From Streptococcus toyakuensis (GTDB taxonomy: Bacteria; Bacillota; Bacilli; Lactobacillales; Streptococcaceae), in the NCBI RefSeq assembly GCF_024346585.1, contig NZ_AP024523.1, positions 1,125,001 to 1,189,000 on the forward strand: DNA of 64,000 bases, written 5' to 3'. The translations under genes were made by a program, and so were the position numbers. The notes beneath the pieces are model-generated. The model saw nothing but the letters and a program-made list of their open reading frames with translations. It was not told where the DNA came from and did no database searches. Of this stretch, positions 23,860 through 31,463 are shown one piece after another (within the stretch, counting starts at the first letter, position 1; every line of letters starts with the position of its first letter).

Positions 23860-23878
23860 GTTGTTTCCAAAATGGAAA
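23860..23878. repeat. 19-bp palindromic motif shared with 33,116-33,134
   Basis: GTTGTTTCCAAAATGGAAA, with the perfect palindrome-like core TTTCC-N5-GGAAA. An identical 19-mer in inverse orientation lies next to the toxin promoter at 33.1 kb. Possible binding site of a phage regulator. Confidence 0.5.
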
Positions 23879-23891
23879 TAATTGGTTTTGG

Positions 23892-24317
23892 TTATTTTGA
23901 TTCTCTAACAGCAAACATGTCCTCGAATTCATCTGTCTGCTCCTTAAATTTCATCGGGATGTCCCCTCTGAAATAAAATCCATTTTCATCCAATTCCCCT
24001 TTAACTCCTGTCGCCCAAGATAAGAAAATTGAGCCTTGGCAGTCAGGACAATTCATGAATTTAAAGTAAGACGGGACTTTCCACCGCTTCGTGCATCCGC
24101 AAAATGGGCATTGTAAATCAACATCTACCTTCTCGCTTGGTTTCTGCGAAACCGCTGGACTTCCGCTAAATTTTGCTGACAATCTATCTGTGGCTTCTTT
24201 GATATTGACAGAATCTATTTCAGCTATTTTTTCAGCATCAATTTTAAAAACTGTCTTTGTATCCCCGGGCTCTTTCTGACTTAAATCCTCAAGAATTTCA
24301 TCAGACCCTGTAACCAT
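23892..24317 (-). CDS. Zinc-ribbon phage protein, 141 aa
   Basis: Residues 68-95 contain 'CPFCGCTKRWKVPSYFKFMNCPDC', a two-CxxC zinc ribbon; the N-terminus is acidic and probably disordered. It lies after the exonuclease gene. Its ribosome site is weak and the true start may be internal. Function unknown. Confidence 0.7.
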   Translation of the reverse strand: MVTGSDEILEDLSQKEPGDTKTVFKIDAEKIAEIDSVNIKEATDRLSAKFSGSPAVSQKPSEKVDVDLQCPFCGCTKRWKVPSYFKFMNCPDCQGSIFLSWATGVKGELDENGFYFRGDIPMKFKEQTDEFEDMFAVRESK

Positions 24318-24338
24318 TTGATAGGCTTTGAATAAGGT

Positions 24339-24407
24339 TTAATAGTCAAGTTCCTGCGCTCTCTCAAAACTCAATTTTACGTCATCTTGTTCAATATAGA
24401 TTTTCAT
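24339..24407 (-). CDS. Possible 22-aa peptide
   Basis: MKIYIEQDDVKLSFERAQELDY, preceded by GAGGAAAG at proper distance. Too short to judge coding potential with confidence; it fills the gap between the exonuclease and zinc-ribbon genes. Confidence 0.4.
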   Translation of the reverse strand: MKIYIEQDDVKLSFERAQELDY

Positions 24408-24428
24408 TCTTTCCTCACTTTTCCAAAC

Positions 24429-25265
24429 TTAATAATCACTTTCAATCAAGTCATTCAAGCTAACTACTGCATTCAGTTTTTTCAGACTCCTGCAATAATC
24501 GCAATGACCACATTTTTTAGGTTCTTTCTGACCTTGGATAACATCCCAAACTTCGACAATTTCAGACTTGATTTTGTCTAAACCTTCTTCAAGCCATTCA
24601 TCATCGATTTTCAAAATGTCACGATCTGGAACGTTTTCCTTGCTGACCGCTACAATGTATGGTCTAAAATCATTCCCAGTCATTTGTTTCAGCAATTCAC
24701 GATATAGACCAAGTTGTCCATGATATCCAAAGTTCAGAATATTGTTAACTGCTGCAGGAACTTTCTTTTTAAGTTCTACGCTCCGTTCTTCAGCGTAGAT
24801 GGACTTCATGGTTTTCAAATCCACGAAATAGCCACGACTTAGATTCACGCTATCCAGCTTTCCTTTTACTGGTACGCCCTCGATTTCTCCATAGACAATC
24901 AACTCTTTTTGAACCTCATCTGACGGATAACCGTGATACAAATGATTAAATCCATCATCGTCCTTTAGGCTTGCAATCATCTTATCACCAATCACAAAGT
25001 CAGATTTTAGATTTCCCTTGTTCTTGCCTGTCTTAGCAAGTAGTTTGTCACCATTTTCATCCATGAACTGCTGATGTGCTTCTTCGCTTTCAAAGTAACT
25101 ATGAACGTAGTTTCCGAGTAGGAGAGGGGTCTCGTCCCTCTCTTCTACCCATTGCCCACTGTCCAAAGCAAAAGCCTTAGCCTGGCATTGCTGATACCGT
25201 TTAAAGCGTGAGTTGGTCAAGTAGCTTGTATCCTGGTAGTAGTTCTCTTGTGTTAGTTCTTCCAT
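24429..25265 (-). CDS. PD-(D/E)XK exonuclease, RecE-like partner of RecT
   Basis: 278 aa. 'GNYVHSYFES' supplies the N-terminal His/Glu motif, 'VKGKLDSVNLSRGYFVDLKTMKS' the D...DxK catalytic core, and 'CGHCDYCRSLK' a C-terminal cysteine cluster. Such nucleases resect DNA ends to give the single strands that RecT anneals. It is encoded directly after recT. Confidence 0.88.
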   Translation of the reverse strand: MEELTQENYYQDTSYLTNSRFKRYQQCQAKAFALDSGQWVEERDETPLLLGNYVHSYFESEEAHQQFMDENGDKLLAKTGKNKGNLKSDFVIGDKMIASLKDDDGFNHLYHGYPSDEVQKELIVYGEIEGVPVKGKLDSVNLSRGYFVDLKTMKSIYAEERSVELKKKVPAAVNNILNFGYHGQLGLYRELLKQMTGNDFRPYIVAVSKENVPDRDILKIDDEWLEEGLDKIKSEIVEVWDVIQGQKEPKKCGHCDYCRSLKKLNAVVSLNDLIESDY

Positions 25266-25268
25266 AGC

Positions 25269-26240
25269 CTACTCCTTAATGTTGGTCGTGTTTCCCTCAA
25301 AGAAACTAATCTCTTCCAAAACTTCGCCTGTTTCTTCGTCAAAATCTGGAATTTCATCTGCTGGGTATTCGGTAGAAGCTAACTCTTCAGGATCTGCCGT
25401 TTTTTCAGCCGTTTTTGGGGGTGTTTTGGTGTCTGCGGTAAATTCTCCATCTAACACGTTGTCGACCTCTGTGGGCGTGCTAGGAGCTTTTAAAATATCA
25501 TCTAATGTTTCAACTTCTTCTCTCACTGGTTCAGCTTCTTTCACTTGGCGCTCGTTATCATACTCATTTTCTGTAGTACGGTTCACAGCATCAATAAATA
25601 AGTCATTGTCATCACTGGTATTAAAGAACTGTTTCGCCGCACGATTGATAACTGTGCGCTTAGCCATTTCTTGAGGAAAATTATTCTGAACATTCTTTGT
25701 TTTTGCTTGTGCCCAAGACTTGTCAATTTCTTTTTTGGTCATAACGGTCAGGATTTTCTCCCCATCCTCTTTTTCGATAATGCAATAAGCTCCTGCGATT
25801 GGATTGTCTGCATTAACCCAATCCGTTTCATGGCTAACAAAAACTTTCCGACCGTTTTCGTTCTTAATTTGGAATTTGTCACCCTCATAGATAACTTCTG
25901 CATAAATATCTTTCACTTCTGGTAATTGCTTAACAACTTTCATAGTGCCAAAATATGATCTAGTCAACTTAACAGTATTTCCGTAAGGGATAAAATAGCA
26001 CTGAGTCTTTGCAGGGCTAAGCCCTTGAGTTACCATGTCAAGGAGTGCATTGTAGATACTATCTTGAGTGCACATCTGGAGCAAATTCCCACTGCTGGAA
26101 TTTTTTAGAGCATAATATGCTGAACTGAGTGCATTGCTAACGCTATAATTCTGTGCAATCATTAGCCCCTCGTTTTGCATTTCTCCAATGCGTGCTGCAA
26201 CTGGTGATGTAATTTGTTTTTGTGTTAGTTCGTTTGTCAT
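25269..26240 (-). CDS. recT: RecT single-strand annealing protein
   Basis: 323 aa from ATG 26,240 (AAGGAG upstream; the longer frame runs into the previous gene). Residues 20-215 match RecT ('IYNALLDMVTQGLSPAKTQCYFIPYGNTVKLTRSYFGTMKVVKQLPEVKDIYAEVIYEGD', 'NNFPQEMAKRTVINRAAKQF'). The C-terminal third is acidic and low complexity, likely a linker for partner binding. Together with the adjacent nuclease it forms the phage recombination module. Confidence 0.94.
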   Translation of the reverse strand: MTNELTQKQITSPVAARIGEMQNEGLMIAQNYSVSNALSSAYYALKNSSSGNLLQMCTQDSIYNALLDMVTQGLSPAKTQCYFIPYGNTVKLTRSYFGTMKVVKQLPEVKDIYAEVIYEGDKFQIKNENGRKVFVSHETDWVNADNPIAGAYCIIEKEDGEKILTVMTKKEIDKSWAQAKTKNVQNNFPQEMAKRTVINRAAKQFFNTSDDNDLFIDAVNRTTENEYDNERQVKEAEPVREEVETLDDILKAPSTPTEVDNVLDGEFTADTKTPPKTAEKTADPEELASTEYPADEIPDFDEETGEVLEEISFFEGNTTNIKE

Positions 26241-26253
26241 CTTGTTTTTCTCC

Positions 26254-26391
26254 TTATACTGTGTAAAGCTCTTCGCCTGTTTCATCGTCACAAATTCCTA
26301 GACCACCTAACGCTCTATAATTTTGTGCAACTTGATTCCAATAGCTCATATTTTGATAGTATGTTGATTCTGATATTTGTTCGTAACTCAT
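26254..26391 (-). CDS. Small phage protein, 45 aa
   Basis: MSYEQISESTYYQNMSYWNQ... ending TGEELYTV. Start and stop overlap neighbours in the chain of small genes upstream of recT. No domain recognised. Confidence 0.62.
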   Translation of the reverse strand: MSYEQISESTYYQNMSYWNQVAQNYRALGGLGICDDETGEELYTV

Positions 26392-26567
26392 TTTCTTCTT
26401 CCTTTCGTCTTCTTCAAATTCCAATTTTCACGTTTTATACGTCTATTTTCGTTTTGTAATTTCAAAATAATATTTTGTTGGTTGTTGATAATTTCTCCGA
26501 GCTCAATTCCAAGATGCATATATTCAGCTCGCCAGTTGTCGATTTCTTCGTGTAGCTCCTGGATCAT
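26388..26567 (-). CDS. Small coiled-coil phage protein, 59 aa
   Basis: Begins MIQELHEEIDNWRAEYMHLG; heptad-like pattern through 'LQNENRRIKRENWNLKKTKGRRK'. Coupled by ATGA overlaps on both sides. Typical of small early phage proteins of unknown role. Confidence 0.7.
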   Translation of the reverse strand: MIQELHEEIDNWRAEYMHLGIELGEIINNQQNIILKLQNENRRIKRENWNLKKTKGRRK

Positions 26568-26680
26568 ATTTCATCACCCACGTATCGATACTGCCCACAT
26601 CCAACATAGATGTACTGGCTTGGGTCAAGCTCTTCATGTTCTTCAGGCGGTTGAATCATATCTCTGTCATAATCAAACAT
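26564..26680 (-). CDS. Small phage protein, 38 aa
   Basis: MFDYDRDMIQPPEEHEELDP then QYIYVGCGQYRYVGDEI. Overlaps both neighbouring small genes. Acidic, no domain recognised. Confidence 0.62.
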   Translation of the reverse strand: MFDYDRDMIQPPEEHEELDPSQYIYVGCGQYRYVGDEI

Positions 26681-26816
26681 GAGCATACACCTTTCCAAGT
26701 TCCAGAACTCGTTTCACATATCCGGCCTTGGACGTTAGCCCAAGATCCAGTAATTCGTTTTTTTCTTCATGATTGGCCAAAAGCCACACACGGTTTTCAA
26801 GTTCAATTCTAGTCAT
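26673..26816 (-). CDS. Small phage protein, 47 aa
   Basis: MTRIELENRVWLLANHEEKN..., with AAAGGAG 7 nt before ATG 26,816. Helical. Role unknown. Confidence 0.68.
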   Translation of the reverse strand: MTRIELENRVWLLANHEEKNELLDLGLTSKAGYVKRVLELGKVYAHV

Positions 26817-26832
26817 TAGCGTCTCCTTTGCT

Positions 26833-27180
26833 CTATCCCAAATACTTTGCATGGCGTGCTCTTCGTGGTTCTGGCAAGGCTAGTGGCTCAGGACGCAATC
26901 CTACAGGCGGTTCATTGTCGTATGTGAAGCCCTTGAACTCCCGACGGACATTCTTGCGGATTTCTTGACGCTGTGCCTCTCTACCACGTTCGTATGCTTG
27001 GTTGTACCCTTGGATAATCATAGACGCAAATTCTTGCTCTTCTCGTCTCTCTTCTTCCTTCTGGCGGATTTTCTCCTCTTCCTGCTTATCCAACTGATGA
27101 GCTATAAACCCTGCGATGATAAATCCTAAAATCACTGCGCCAGTTCCTAAAAGCTGGCTAACTAATGGTGGTTCAAACAT
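26833..27180 (-). CDS. Membrane-anchored coiled-coil phage protein
   Basis: 115 aa. Residues 6-28 ('LVSQLLGTGAVILGFIIAGFIA') are a transmembrane helix; residues 30-80 are a highly charged K/E/R/Q helix; the tail is proline-rich. Likely sits at the membrane with its coil in the cytoplasm. No family recognised. Confidence 0.75.
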   Translation of the reverse strand: MFEPPLVSQLLGTGAVILGFIIAGFIAHQLDKQEEEKIRQKEEERREEQEFASMIIQGYNQAYERGREAQRQEIRKNVRREFKGFTYDNEPPVGLRPEPLALPEPRRARHAKYLG

Positions 27181-27182
27181 TT

Positions 27183-27494
27183 TTATACTCCTAACATTTT
27201 TTCTTTTTTCATATTCTCAAGCATTTCAGCTAAAGTTTCTTTCTTCGTACGATAGCGATTACGACTTTTCCATTTGACGAACATGCGAAATCCTTCGTAA
27301 TCGATAAATACAATCTTATGCGTCGGGTTATCGATGAACTGCTTAAAGTCAGGATGCTCACGCATTTCACCTGCCCATACTTTTGCAGTCCCCGGAGTCA
27401 ACCCTTCCCACCTCTGACAAAGATGTTTGTAATCACCATGCGTGGCTTTTTCGTCCACATCAACTGGCTTATAAGTAATTTCTGTTTTAGGCAT
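27183..27494 (-). CDS. Phage protein, 103 aa, DUF771/excisionase-like region
   Basis: 'WEGLTPGTAKVWAGEMREHPDFKQFIDNPTHKIVFIDYEGFRMFVKWKSRNRYRTK' resembles the DUF771 small DNA-binding proteins of streptococcal phages, sometimes called excisionase-like. Similarity by eye only. It is early and far from the integrase, so an Xis role is not implied. Confidence 0.6.
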   Translation of the reverse strand: MPKTEITYKPVDVDEKATHGDYKHLCQRWEGLTPGTAKVWAGEMREHPDFKQFIDNPTHKIVFIDYEGFRMFVKWKSRNRYRTKKETLAEMLENMKKEKMLGV

Positions 27495-27516
27495 GGCAAT
27501 TTCCTCTCTTTCGTGT

Positions 27517-27570
27517 TATAATTTAGTTAGTTTTTTTAGTATGCGCCTGATTGCCGTCAGGTGCTTTTTT
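27517..27570 (+). ncRNA. Short promoter-terminator unit opposing early genes
   Basis: Extended -10 TGTTATAAT (27,514-27,522) on the plus strand with a weak -35, then a terminator GCGCCTGA-TTGCCG-TCAGGTGC and T6 (27,543-27,570). The product would be about 40 nt, no frame. Confidence 0.45.
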
Positions 27571-27573
27571 GTT

Positions 27574-27741
27574 TCAACTCGTATAAATCCCGCCATTTCT
27601 GGCAAAGGTTCGTAGTTCATTCATCTTTCTTGTAAACTGGTAGTCGCTTGTAATCAGCAATCGCTCTTTCAGCAAGCTAGACAATCCGTAATGTTTTTCT
27701 TCAAAATCCTCTATTTGTTCTTGTCTTGTTTGTTGTTTCAT
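27574..27741 (-). CDS. Small phage protein, 55 aa
   Basis: MKQQTRQEQIEDFEEKHYGL... ending ARNGGIYTS. Its ATG overlaps the stop of the helicase loader gene as TGATG, strong evidence of coupling. Helical and charged; no domain. Confidence 0.72.
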   Translation of the reverse strand: MKQQTRQEQIEDFEEKHYGLSSLLKERLLITSDYQFTRKMNELRTFARNGGIYTS

Positions 27742-28553
27742 CAAAATGGTAATGTCCTCCTATCTTCTGCACTGTCAGGATATTTGAAAGTCATTTCTTT
27801 CGCACCTTTGGCTACTCGACTAACTAGACTTGCATCAAATATCTTAACCATGTCCTTGCCAATTAAATTAGTTGTGACAATCGTCTTATCCCTTGAATCA
27901 AGCAAGTTATAGAGAAAGTCCTGCTTCCACTGTGACTGATCACCTTTCCCAAAGTCGTCTAGTATCAAGTAGTCGACTTTTTTTAGTAGGTCAAGCCATT
28001 CATCAGTTGTCCGAGCGTCCTTTTTATTAAATCCACTCTGGATTTTTTGAAACATAGAAGGGACATTCATAAACAGTACACTCTTGGGATTATTGTTAGC
28101 CTTGAAGTCTATATTCAACTTCTTAGCAATCGCAATAGCTAAATGAGTCTTACCTCTGCCAGCTTGTCCAACAATCACTGCATTCCCTCGCCCATCTTTG
28201 AAGTAATGCCTTGCTACTCTTAGAGCAAAGTTTTTAGCATGTTCGTCTGTCTCATTCGATACAGTGAACGTGCTGAAACTAGCGTCCTTCATATCGCTTG
28301 GCATTAAGCTATTTCTAGCTAATACTTCAAACGTGTTACTCAAGATAGACGAGATATAAGCCTGTCCGACCATTTGCAGTTGTTCTCGTTCCATATCTTC
28401 ACGCTTGCACTCAGGGCAAAATGTAGGCTGATACGGTTCTTTTCGATTAGTAGCCCGAACTGGTTCTTTAAACGTCCACATGAAGCAGGAATGCTTTTGG
28501 CAAATCTCTTTCTCATTCACATAATGGAGCGGTTCAAATCCTAATCTCTGCAT
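27741..28553 (-). CDS. DnaC/IstB-like helicase loader ATPase
   Basis: 270 aa. An N-terminal zinc-binding-like region ('CQKHSCFMWTF...FCPECKRED') is followed by AAA+ motifs: Walker A 'VGQAGRGKTHLAI', Walker B 'YLILDDFGKG', sensor 1 'TIVTTN'. It would load the host replicative helicase at the phage origin, acting after the initiator encoded upstream. Confidence 0.93.
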   Translation of the reverse strand: MQRLGFEPLHYVNEKEICQKHSCFMWTFKEPVRATNRKEPYQPTFCPECKREDMEREQLQMVGQAYISSILSNTFEVLARNSLMPSDMKDASFSTFTVSNETDEHAKNFALRVARHYFKDGRGNAVIVGQAGRGKTHLAIAIAKKLNIDFKANNNPKSVLFMNVPSMFQKIQSGFNKKDARTTDEWLDLLKKVDYLILDDFGKGDQSQWKQDFLYNLLDSRDKTIVTTNLIGKDMVKIFDASLVSRVAKGAKEMTFKYPDSAEDRRTLPF

Positions 28554-28564
28554 CTTATCCCCTC

Positions 28565-29413
28565 CTAGAATGGCAACTCGCCATGATATTCCTGACGCAC
28601 TGCCCTAGCGCCACCAGAATAAGTAGGTTGTTTCTTAGGCTTCTGCCTATTCTCGACTAACTCAACAGTCACTAGACCTTTCTGCTTCCAATCTCTCAAG
28701 ATGCTTTCAAGATATTTGAAGTAAGGTTTCCCATTGCCCACACATTCCTTGATTGCTAACTTGATAACCTCTTTACTATGGTCTTGTAAGAAGTAATTCA
28801 AATCTTCAATCTCAAACGGTGTTGGGTATCTTCCAAACTCTGAAAAAATCCAGTTATAGACAATTCCCAAATCATTTTCTGCTGGGGCGTCCTCCATACT
28901 ATATAGATTATTACCACCAGCATCCTCTGGTTCAGTAAGGTTGGTTATATCAGGTTGGATATTATTAGGTTGGTTAGACTTAACATTTTTAAGTTCTTGA
29001 ACTAAAGTTTCTTTAGTTATCCCCTTAACATTTTTAAGTTCTTGAACTAAAGTTTCTTTAGCCCTTAATTTCTGAGGATACAGTAAATTTGCTAGCCTAA
29101 CACCTTGCCTTCTCTCTTTCAACAAACCATGTTCTATCAGTTCTCTTTTTAATTTAATTACTACTGGTTCGCTTTTTTTAATCCAATTACATATTTCAGC
29201 ATTGGTAGCTATAACATACAAATGTCCATCTTTGTCAGTAAAGTGTTGTTTGTTTTTTTGAGATAATGAAACACGATCGATTAAAATACCATAAATCATA
29301 ACAGCTAGCGGATCTAATCCTGAGAAATAATCATCTTCTATTAGCCGATACGGAATTTTAAAATATCTCTCGTGATTATCCATGTCTATCTCTGTAAAGT
29401 ATTGGTCATTCAT
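28565..29413 (-). CDS. Replication initiator, RepA-N-like plus DnaD-like domain
   Basis: 282 aa. Residues 10-125 are a winged-helix RepA-N-type domain ('FKIPYRLIEDDYFSGLDPLAVMIYGILIDRVSLS', 'TNAEICNWIKKSEPVVIKLKRELIEHGLL'). Residues 185-265 are DnaD/DnaB2-like ('IFSEFGRYPTPFEIEDLNYFLQDHSKEVIKLAIKECVGNGKPYFKYLESILRDW'). Between them lies a duplicated KETLVQELKNVK, encoded by a perfect DNA repeat that may be the origin. The gene precedes the loader, the usual order. Confidence 0.92.
   Translation of the reverse strand: MNDQYFTEIDMDNHERYFKIPYRLIEDDYFSGLDPLAVMIYGILIDRVSLSQKNKQHFTDKDGHLYVIATNAEICNWIKKSEPVVIKLKRELIEHGLLKERRQGVRLANLLYPQKLRAKETLVQELKNVKGITKETLVQELKNVKSNQPNNIQPDITNLTEPEDAGGNNLYSMEDAPAENDLGIVYNWIFSEFGRYPTPFEIEDLNYFLQDHSKEVIKLAIKECVGNGKPYFKYLESILRDWKQKGLVTVELVENRQKPKKQPTYSGGARAVRQEYHGELPF
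28979..29061. repeat. Two perfect 38-bp direct repeats inside the initiator gene, candidate origin
   Basis: Copies at 28,979-29,016 and 29,024-29,061, 45 bp apart (15 codons, keeping frame). Each copy is three consecutive palindromes: CTTAA-CATTT-TTAAG, AGTTC-TT-GAACT and CTAAAG-TTT-CTTTAG. Iterons inside the initiator gene are a known origin design. Confidence 0.7.
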
Positions 29414-29637
29414 ATCTCTCCTAAACTATGATTTAATTCGTATTTTTTACCTAAAAAAATAAAATCTTTTTTAACGTTGTATAAACGAGCTAGCTTGTCT
29501 AATAAATCAACTGGAATTTTAGAACTGTCATGCTCATATTTCAACAATGTTTGTTGATGGATTTGTAGCTTATCAGCAACCTCTTTTGCAGATAAATTGT
29601 AATTTGTTCTTATTGCTCGTAGCGTCATTTCCTGCAC
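29410..29637 (-). CDS. XRE-family helix-turn-helix protein, 75 aa
   Basis: 'LRAIRTNYNLSAKEVADKLQIHQQTLLKYEHDSSKIPVDLLDKLARLYNV' is a complete Cro/CI helix-turn-helix. It overlaps the initiator start by 4 bp and may regulate the early operon. Confidence 0.9.
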   Translation of the reverse strand: MQEMTLRAIRTNYNLSAKEVADKLQIHQQTLLKYEHDSSKIPVDLLDKLARLYNVKKDFIFLGKKYELNHSLGEI

Positions 29638-29649
29638 GCACTCACCCCC

Positions 29650-29835
29650 TTATCTAAATTCATCCAAGCTGACTTCCAGTGCATCAGCAATTTTGCACAT
29701 ATTCGTCCATGACATCTCTTTCATCCTTCCAGCCTTTAGGTTAGAAAAATTAGATGGATGGACATTTGATTCTTTGGCCAATCTGTACATCGACCAGCCT
29801 TTTATTTTTAATTGTTTTTCAATTTTATTCCACAT
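29650..29835 (-). CDS. XRE-family regulator (Cro-like), 61 aa
   Basis: 'MWNKIEKQLKIKGWSMYRLAKESNVHPSNFSNLKAGRMKEMSWTNMCKIADALEVSLDEF' is a minimal lambda-repressor-like domain. I favour ATG 29,835, though neither it nor the ATG at 29,847 has a clear ribosome site. It is divergent from the 70-aa gene and the shared region carries repeated ATATGTT words, so it probably acts as a second switch. Confidence 0.85.
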   Translation of the reverse strand: MWNKIEKQLKIKGWSMYRLAKESNVHPSNFSNLKAGRMKEMSWTNMCKIADALEVSLDEFR

Positions 29836-29887
29836 CAGAAATACCATATGTTGTGTTTTTCAATCACATCAGATCCTTTCTTATACA

Positions 29888-29921
29888 ATATGTTGACAAT
29901 CAAATATGTTTGGTTTATAAT
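29888..29921 (+). promoter_or_regulatory. Consensus promoter with ATATGTT operator repeats
   Basis: TTGACA (29,893-29,898), 17 bp, TATAAT (29,916-29,921). ATATGTTG at 29,888 and ATATGTTT at 29,904 are 16 bp apart and straddle the -35; a third copy is at 29,846. In the leader, TTGACTAA/TTAGTCAA form an 8-bp hairpin before the AGGAGG. Confidence 0.8.
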
Positions 29922-29981
29922 ATATCTTGACTAAGACCTCTCACGTTTTAGTCAAAATTCCAATAGAAAGGAGGTAATGTT

Positions 29982-30194
29982 ATGACTCATTATTGGTATA
30001 ACGATCGCGTTGATACTAACAATAATCACGAAGTACATAAACTTTCTTGTAAGTATCTACCTGATACAATTCATTCCACGTATCTAGGAAAATTCGACTA
30101 CAATTTTCAAGCCATGGAATATGCTAGGCAAACCGAACCCTACAAGCAGTTTGACGGTTGCTACTTTTGCATGCCAACCGAACATAACGGCTAA
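29982..30194 (+). CDS. 70-aa protein with Cys/His pattern, prophage cargo
   Basis: MTHYWYNDRVDTNNNHEVHKLSCKYLPDTIHSTYLGKFDYNFQAMEYARQTEPYKQFDGCYFCMPTEHNG-like sequence carries H-x5-C near residues 19-24 and a C-terminal CxxC, suggesting one metal site (Ada-like zinc-binding style). It has a consensus promoter and AAAGGAGG and runs against the early operon, so it should be expressed in the lysogen. I recognise the general pattern from small conserved hypothetical proteins but not a function. Confidence 0.75.
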   Translation: MTHYWYNDRVDTNNNHEVHKLSCKYLPDTIHSTYLGKFDYNFQAMEYARQTEPYKQFDGCYFCMPTEHNG

Positions 30195-30445
30195 TTTGAC
30201 TGAGTTGCTTCCTGCAACTCTTTTTTATGCTCTCGATTGCTAGCAATTGTTGAACGATACTCTTGAATAAAATGGTACTTCATTGTCTCAATAAAGAACT
30301 TCCGTTCATCAATCAACATTTTCCTCAAAAATTCGCATTCTTTTCTTAGTGCAATCAATTCTTGTATTCCTTCTGCTGCTGTTTGAGTTACTTCTGCTAA
30401 TTTTTCCATACCAGAAATATCAACATTAACATGTGGCTGTTCCAT
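30191..30445 (-). CDS. Phage hypothetical protein, 84 aa, helical
   Basis: Begins MEQPHVNVDISGMEKLAEVTQ; the remainder is an amphipathic coil. Its 3' end overlaps the stop of the convergent 70-aa gene. No family recognised. Confidence 0.7.
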   Translation of the reverse strand: MEQPHVNVDISGMEKLAEVTQTAAEGIQELIALRKECEFLRKMLIDERKFFIETMKYHFIQEYRSTIASNREHKKELQEATQSN

Positions 30446-30653
30446 TATCGTTCCCCCTTATTTTACTTTCCAGCGCCCTGAGTTCAATCTCATGGCTGAC
30501 TTGTCTAAATAGCTTCTCACACGCTATTTTTGCTTCTCTGTACGTTGTGTTCTCGCTGATGAAGTAATCAGCAAGTTCAATGATCTTATCTTCCAATTCT
30601 AACTCGCTTTCAAATGTGGTATAATCAAAATAAAACGATTGGAGAAATCTCAT
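30426..30653 (-). CDS. Phage hypothetical protein, up to 75 aa
   Basis: 'ELELEDKIIELADYFISENTTYREAKIACEKLFRQVSHEIELRALESKI' is helical and typical of small early phage proteins. The ATG at 30,653 has no ribosome site and overlaps the start and promoter of the divergent TIR-like gene, so the real start may be an internal TTG. Confidence 0.62.
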   Translation of the reverse strand: MRFLQSFYFDYTTFESELELEDKIIELADYFISENTTYREAKIACEKLFRQVSHEIELRALESKIRGNDNGTATC

Positions 30654-31347
30654 GTCTAAAAAAACTTGTTTTGTAGTTTCCGCTATTGGTCAAGAAAAAT
30701 CAGAAATCAGGAATCATTCAGATAGTGTTTTAAAACACATTATTAAACCAGCATTATCTGATAAGTATGATGTGACAAGAGCTGATGAATTATATCATTC
30801 TGATAAAATAGATGAAAAAATATTTAAGGCTTTATCAGATTCAGACCTAGCTATTGTTGATATAACAGGAAATAATCCAAATGTCTTTTTGGAACTTGGC
30901 TATCGTAAAGCCTTAGATTTACCAACTATATTTTTAAGACAACAAACCGATGAAGATATTCCATTTGATATTCGGACAATCAATATCATTCAGTATGATT
31001 TAAAAAATGCCAGCGGTACAAATATGCTTGATTCTGTTCAAAAAACTATTGAACGAATTCAAAAAACCGAGGAAACTTTAGATTTTTCAACATTGAAAAA
31101 TAAAAATAATGATGAAAAAGACTACGTTACAACTCAAGAATTCTCGCAATTAACATCTACAATTAACAATATTTATGACGCTGTCGAAAAATTGTCACAT
31201 GAAGTGAAAAATATTTCAAAGACTAATCATTCTACAACTCAAGAAGATATTATCATGATGGCCTTCCAAAATCCTGAAAAACTAGAGAAATTCTTTGAGT
31301 TGCAGAATAAATACCCTAACGTATTTTCTCCTAATAATACTAATTAG
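30652..31347 (+). CDS. TIR / nucleoside deoxyribosyltransferase-like protein, candidate defence gene
   Basis: 231 aa. Residues 1-125 have the fold pattern 'KTCFVVSAIGQEKSEIRNHSD' (first strand and loop), 'YDVTRADELYHSDKIDEKIFKALSDSDLAIVDITGNNPNVFLELGYRKAL' with the DxTG and NPNVxxELGxRxAL motif containing the catalytic-type Glu. Residues 130-231 form a coiled coil and small helical end. Related domains cleave NAD+ or nucleosides in antiphage systems. It has an extended -10 (TGGTATAAT) and TTGGAG, and is expressed away from the lytic genes. Effector role is inference. Confidence 0.8.
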   Translation: MSKKTCFVVSAIGQEKSEIRNHSDSVLKHIIKPALSDKYDVTRADELYHSDKIDEKIFKALSDSDLAIVDITGNNPNVFLELGYRKALDLPTIFLRQQTDEDIPFDIRTINIIQYDLKNASGTNMLDSVQKTIERIQKTEETLDFSTLKNKNNDEKDYVTTQEFSQLTSTINNIYDAVEKLSHEVKNISKTNHSTTQEDIIMMAFQNPEKLEKFFELQNKYPNVFSPNNTN

Positions 31348-31459
31348 CTTGCTCTAGACGAACTAACCTTTCTTCTAATCCCTTAATGTAGCCTTTGAGG
31401 TAATTTACCATGGCTACATTTTTTTCTATCTCTTCCTTTAGAGTTTCTAATTCGTTCAT
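31340..31459 (-). CDS. Small coiled-coil phage protein, 39 aa
   Basis: MNELETLKEEIEKNVAMVNY..., ending LVRLEQAN, with AAGGAG 7 nt before ATG 31,459. Overlaps the end of the convergent TIR-like gene by 8 bp. Function unknown. Confidence 0.68.
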   Translation of the reverse strand: MNELETLKEEIEKNVAMVNYLKGYIKGLEERLVRLEQAN

Positions 31460-31463
31460 TTTT

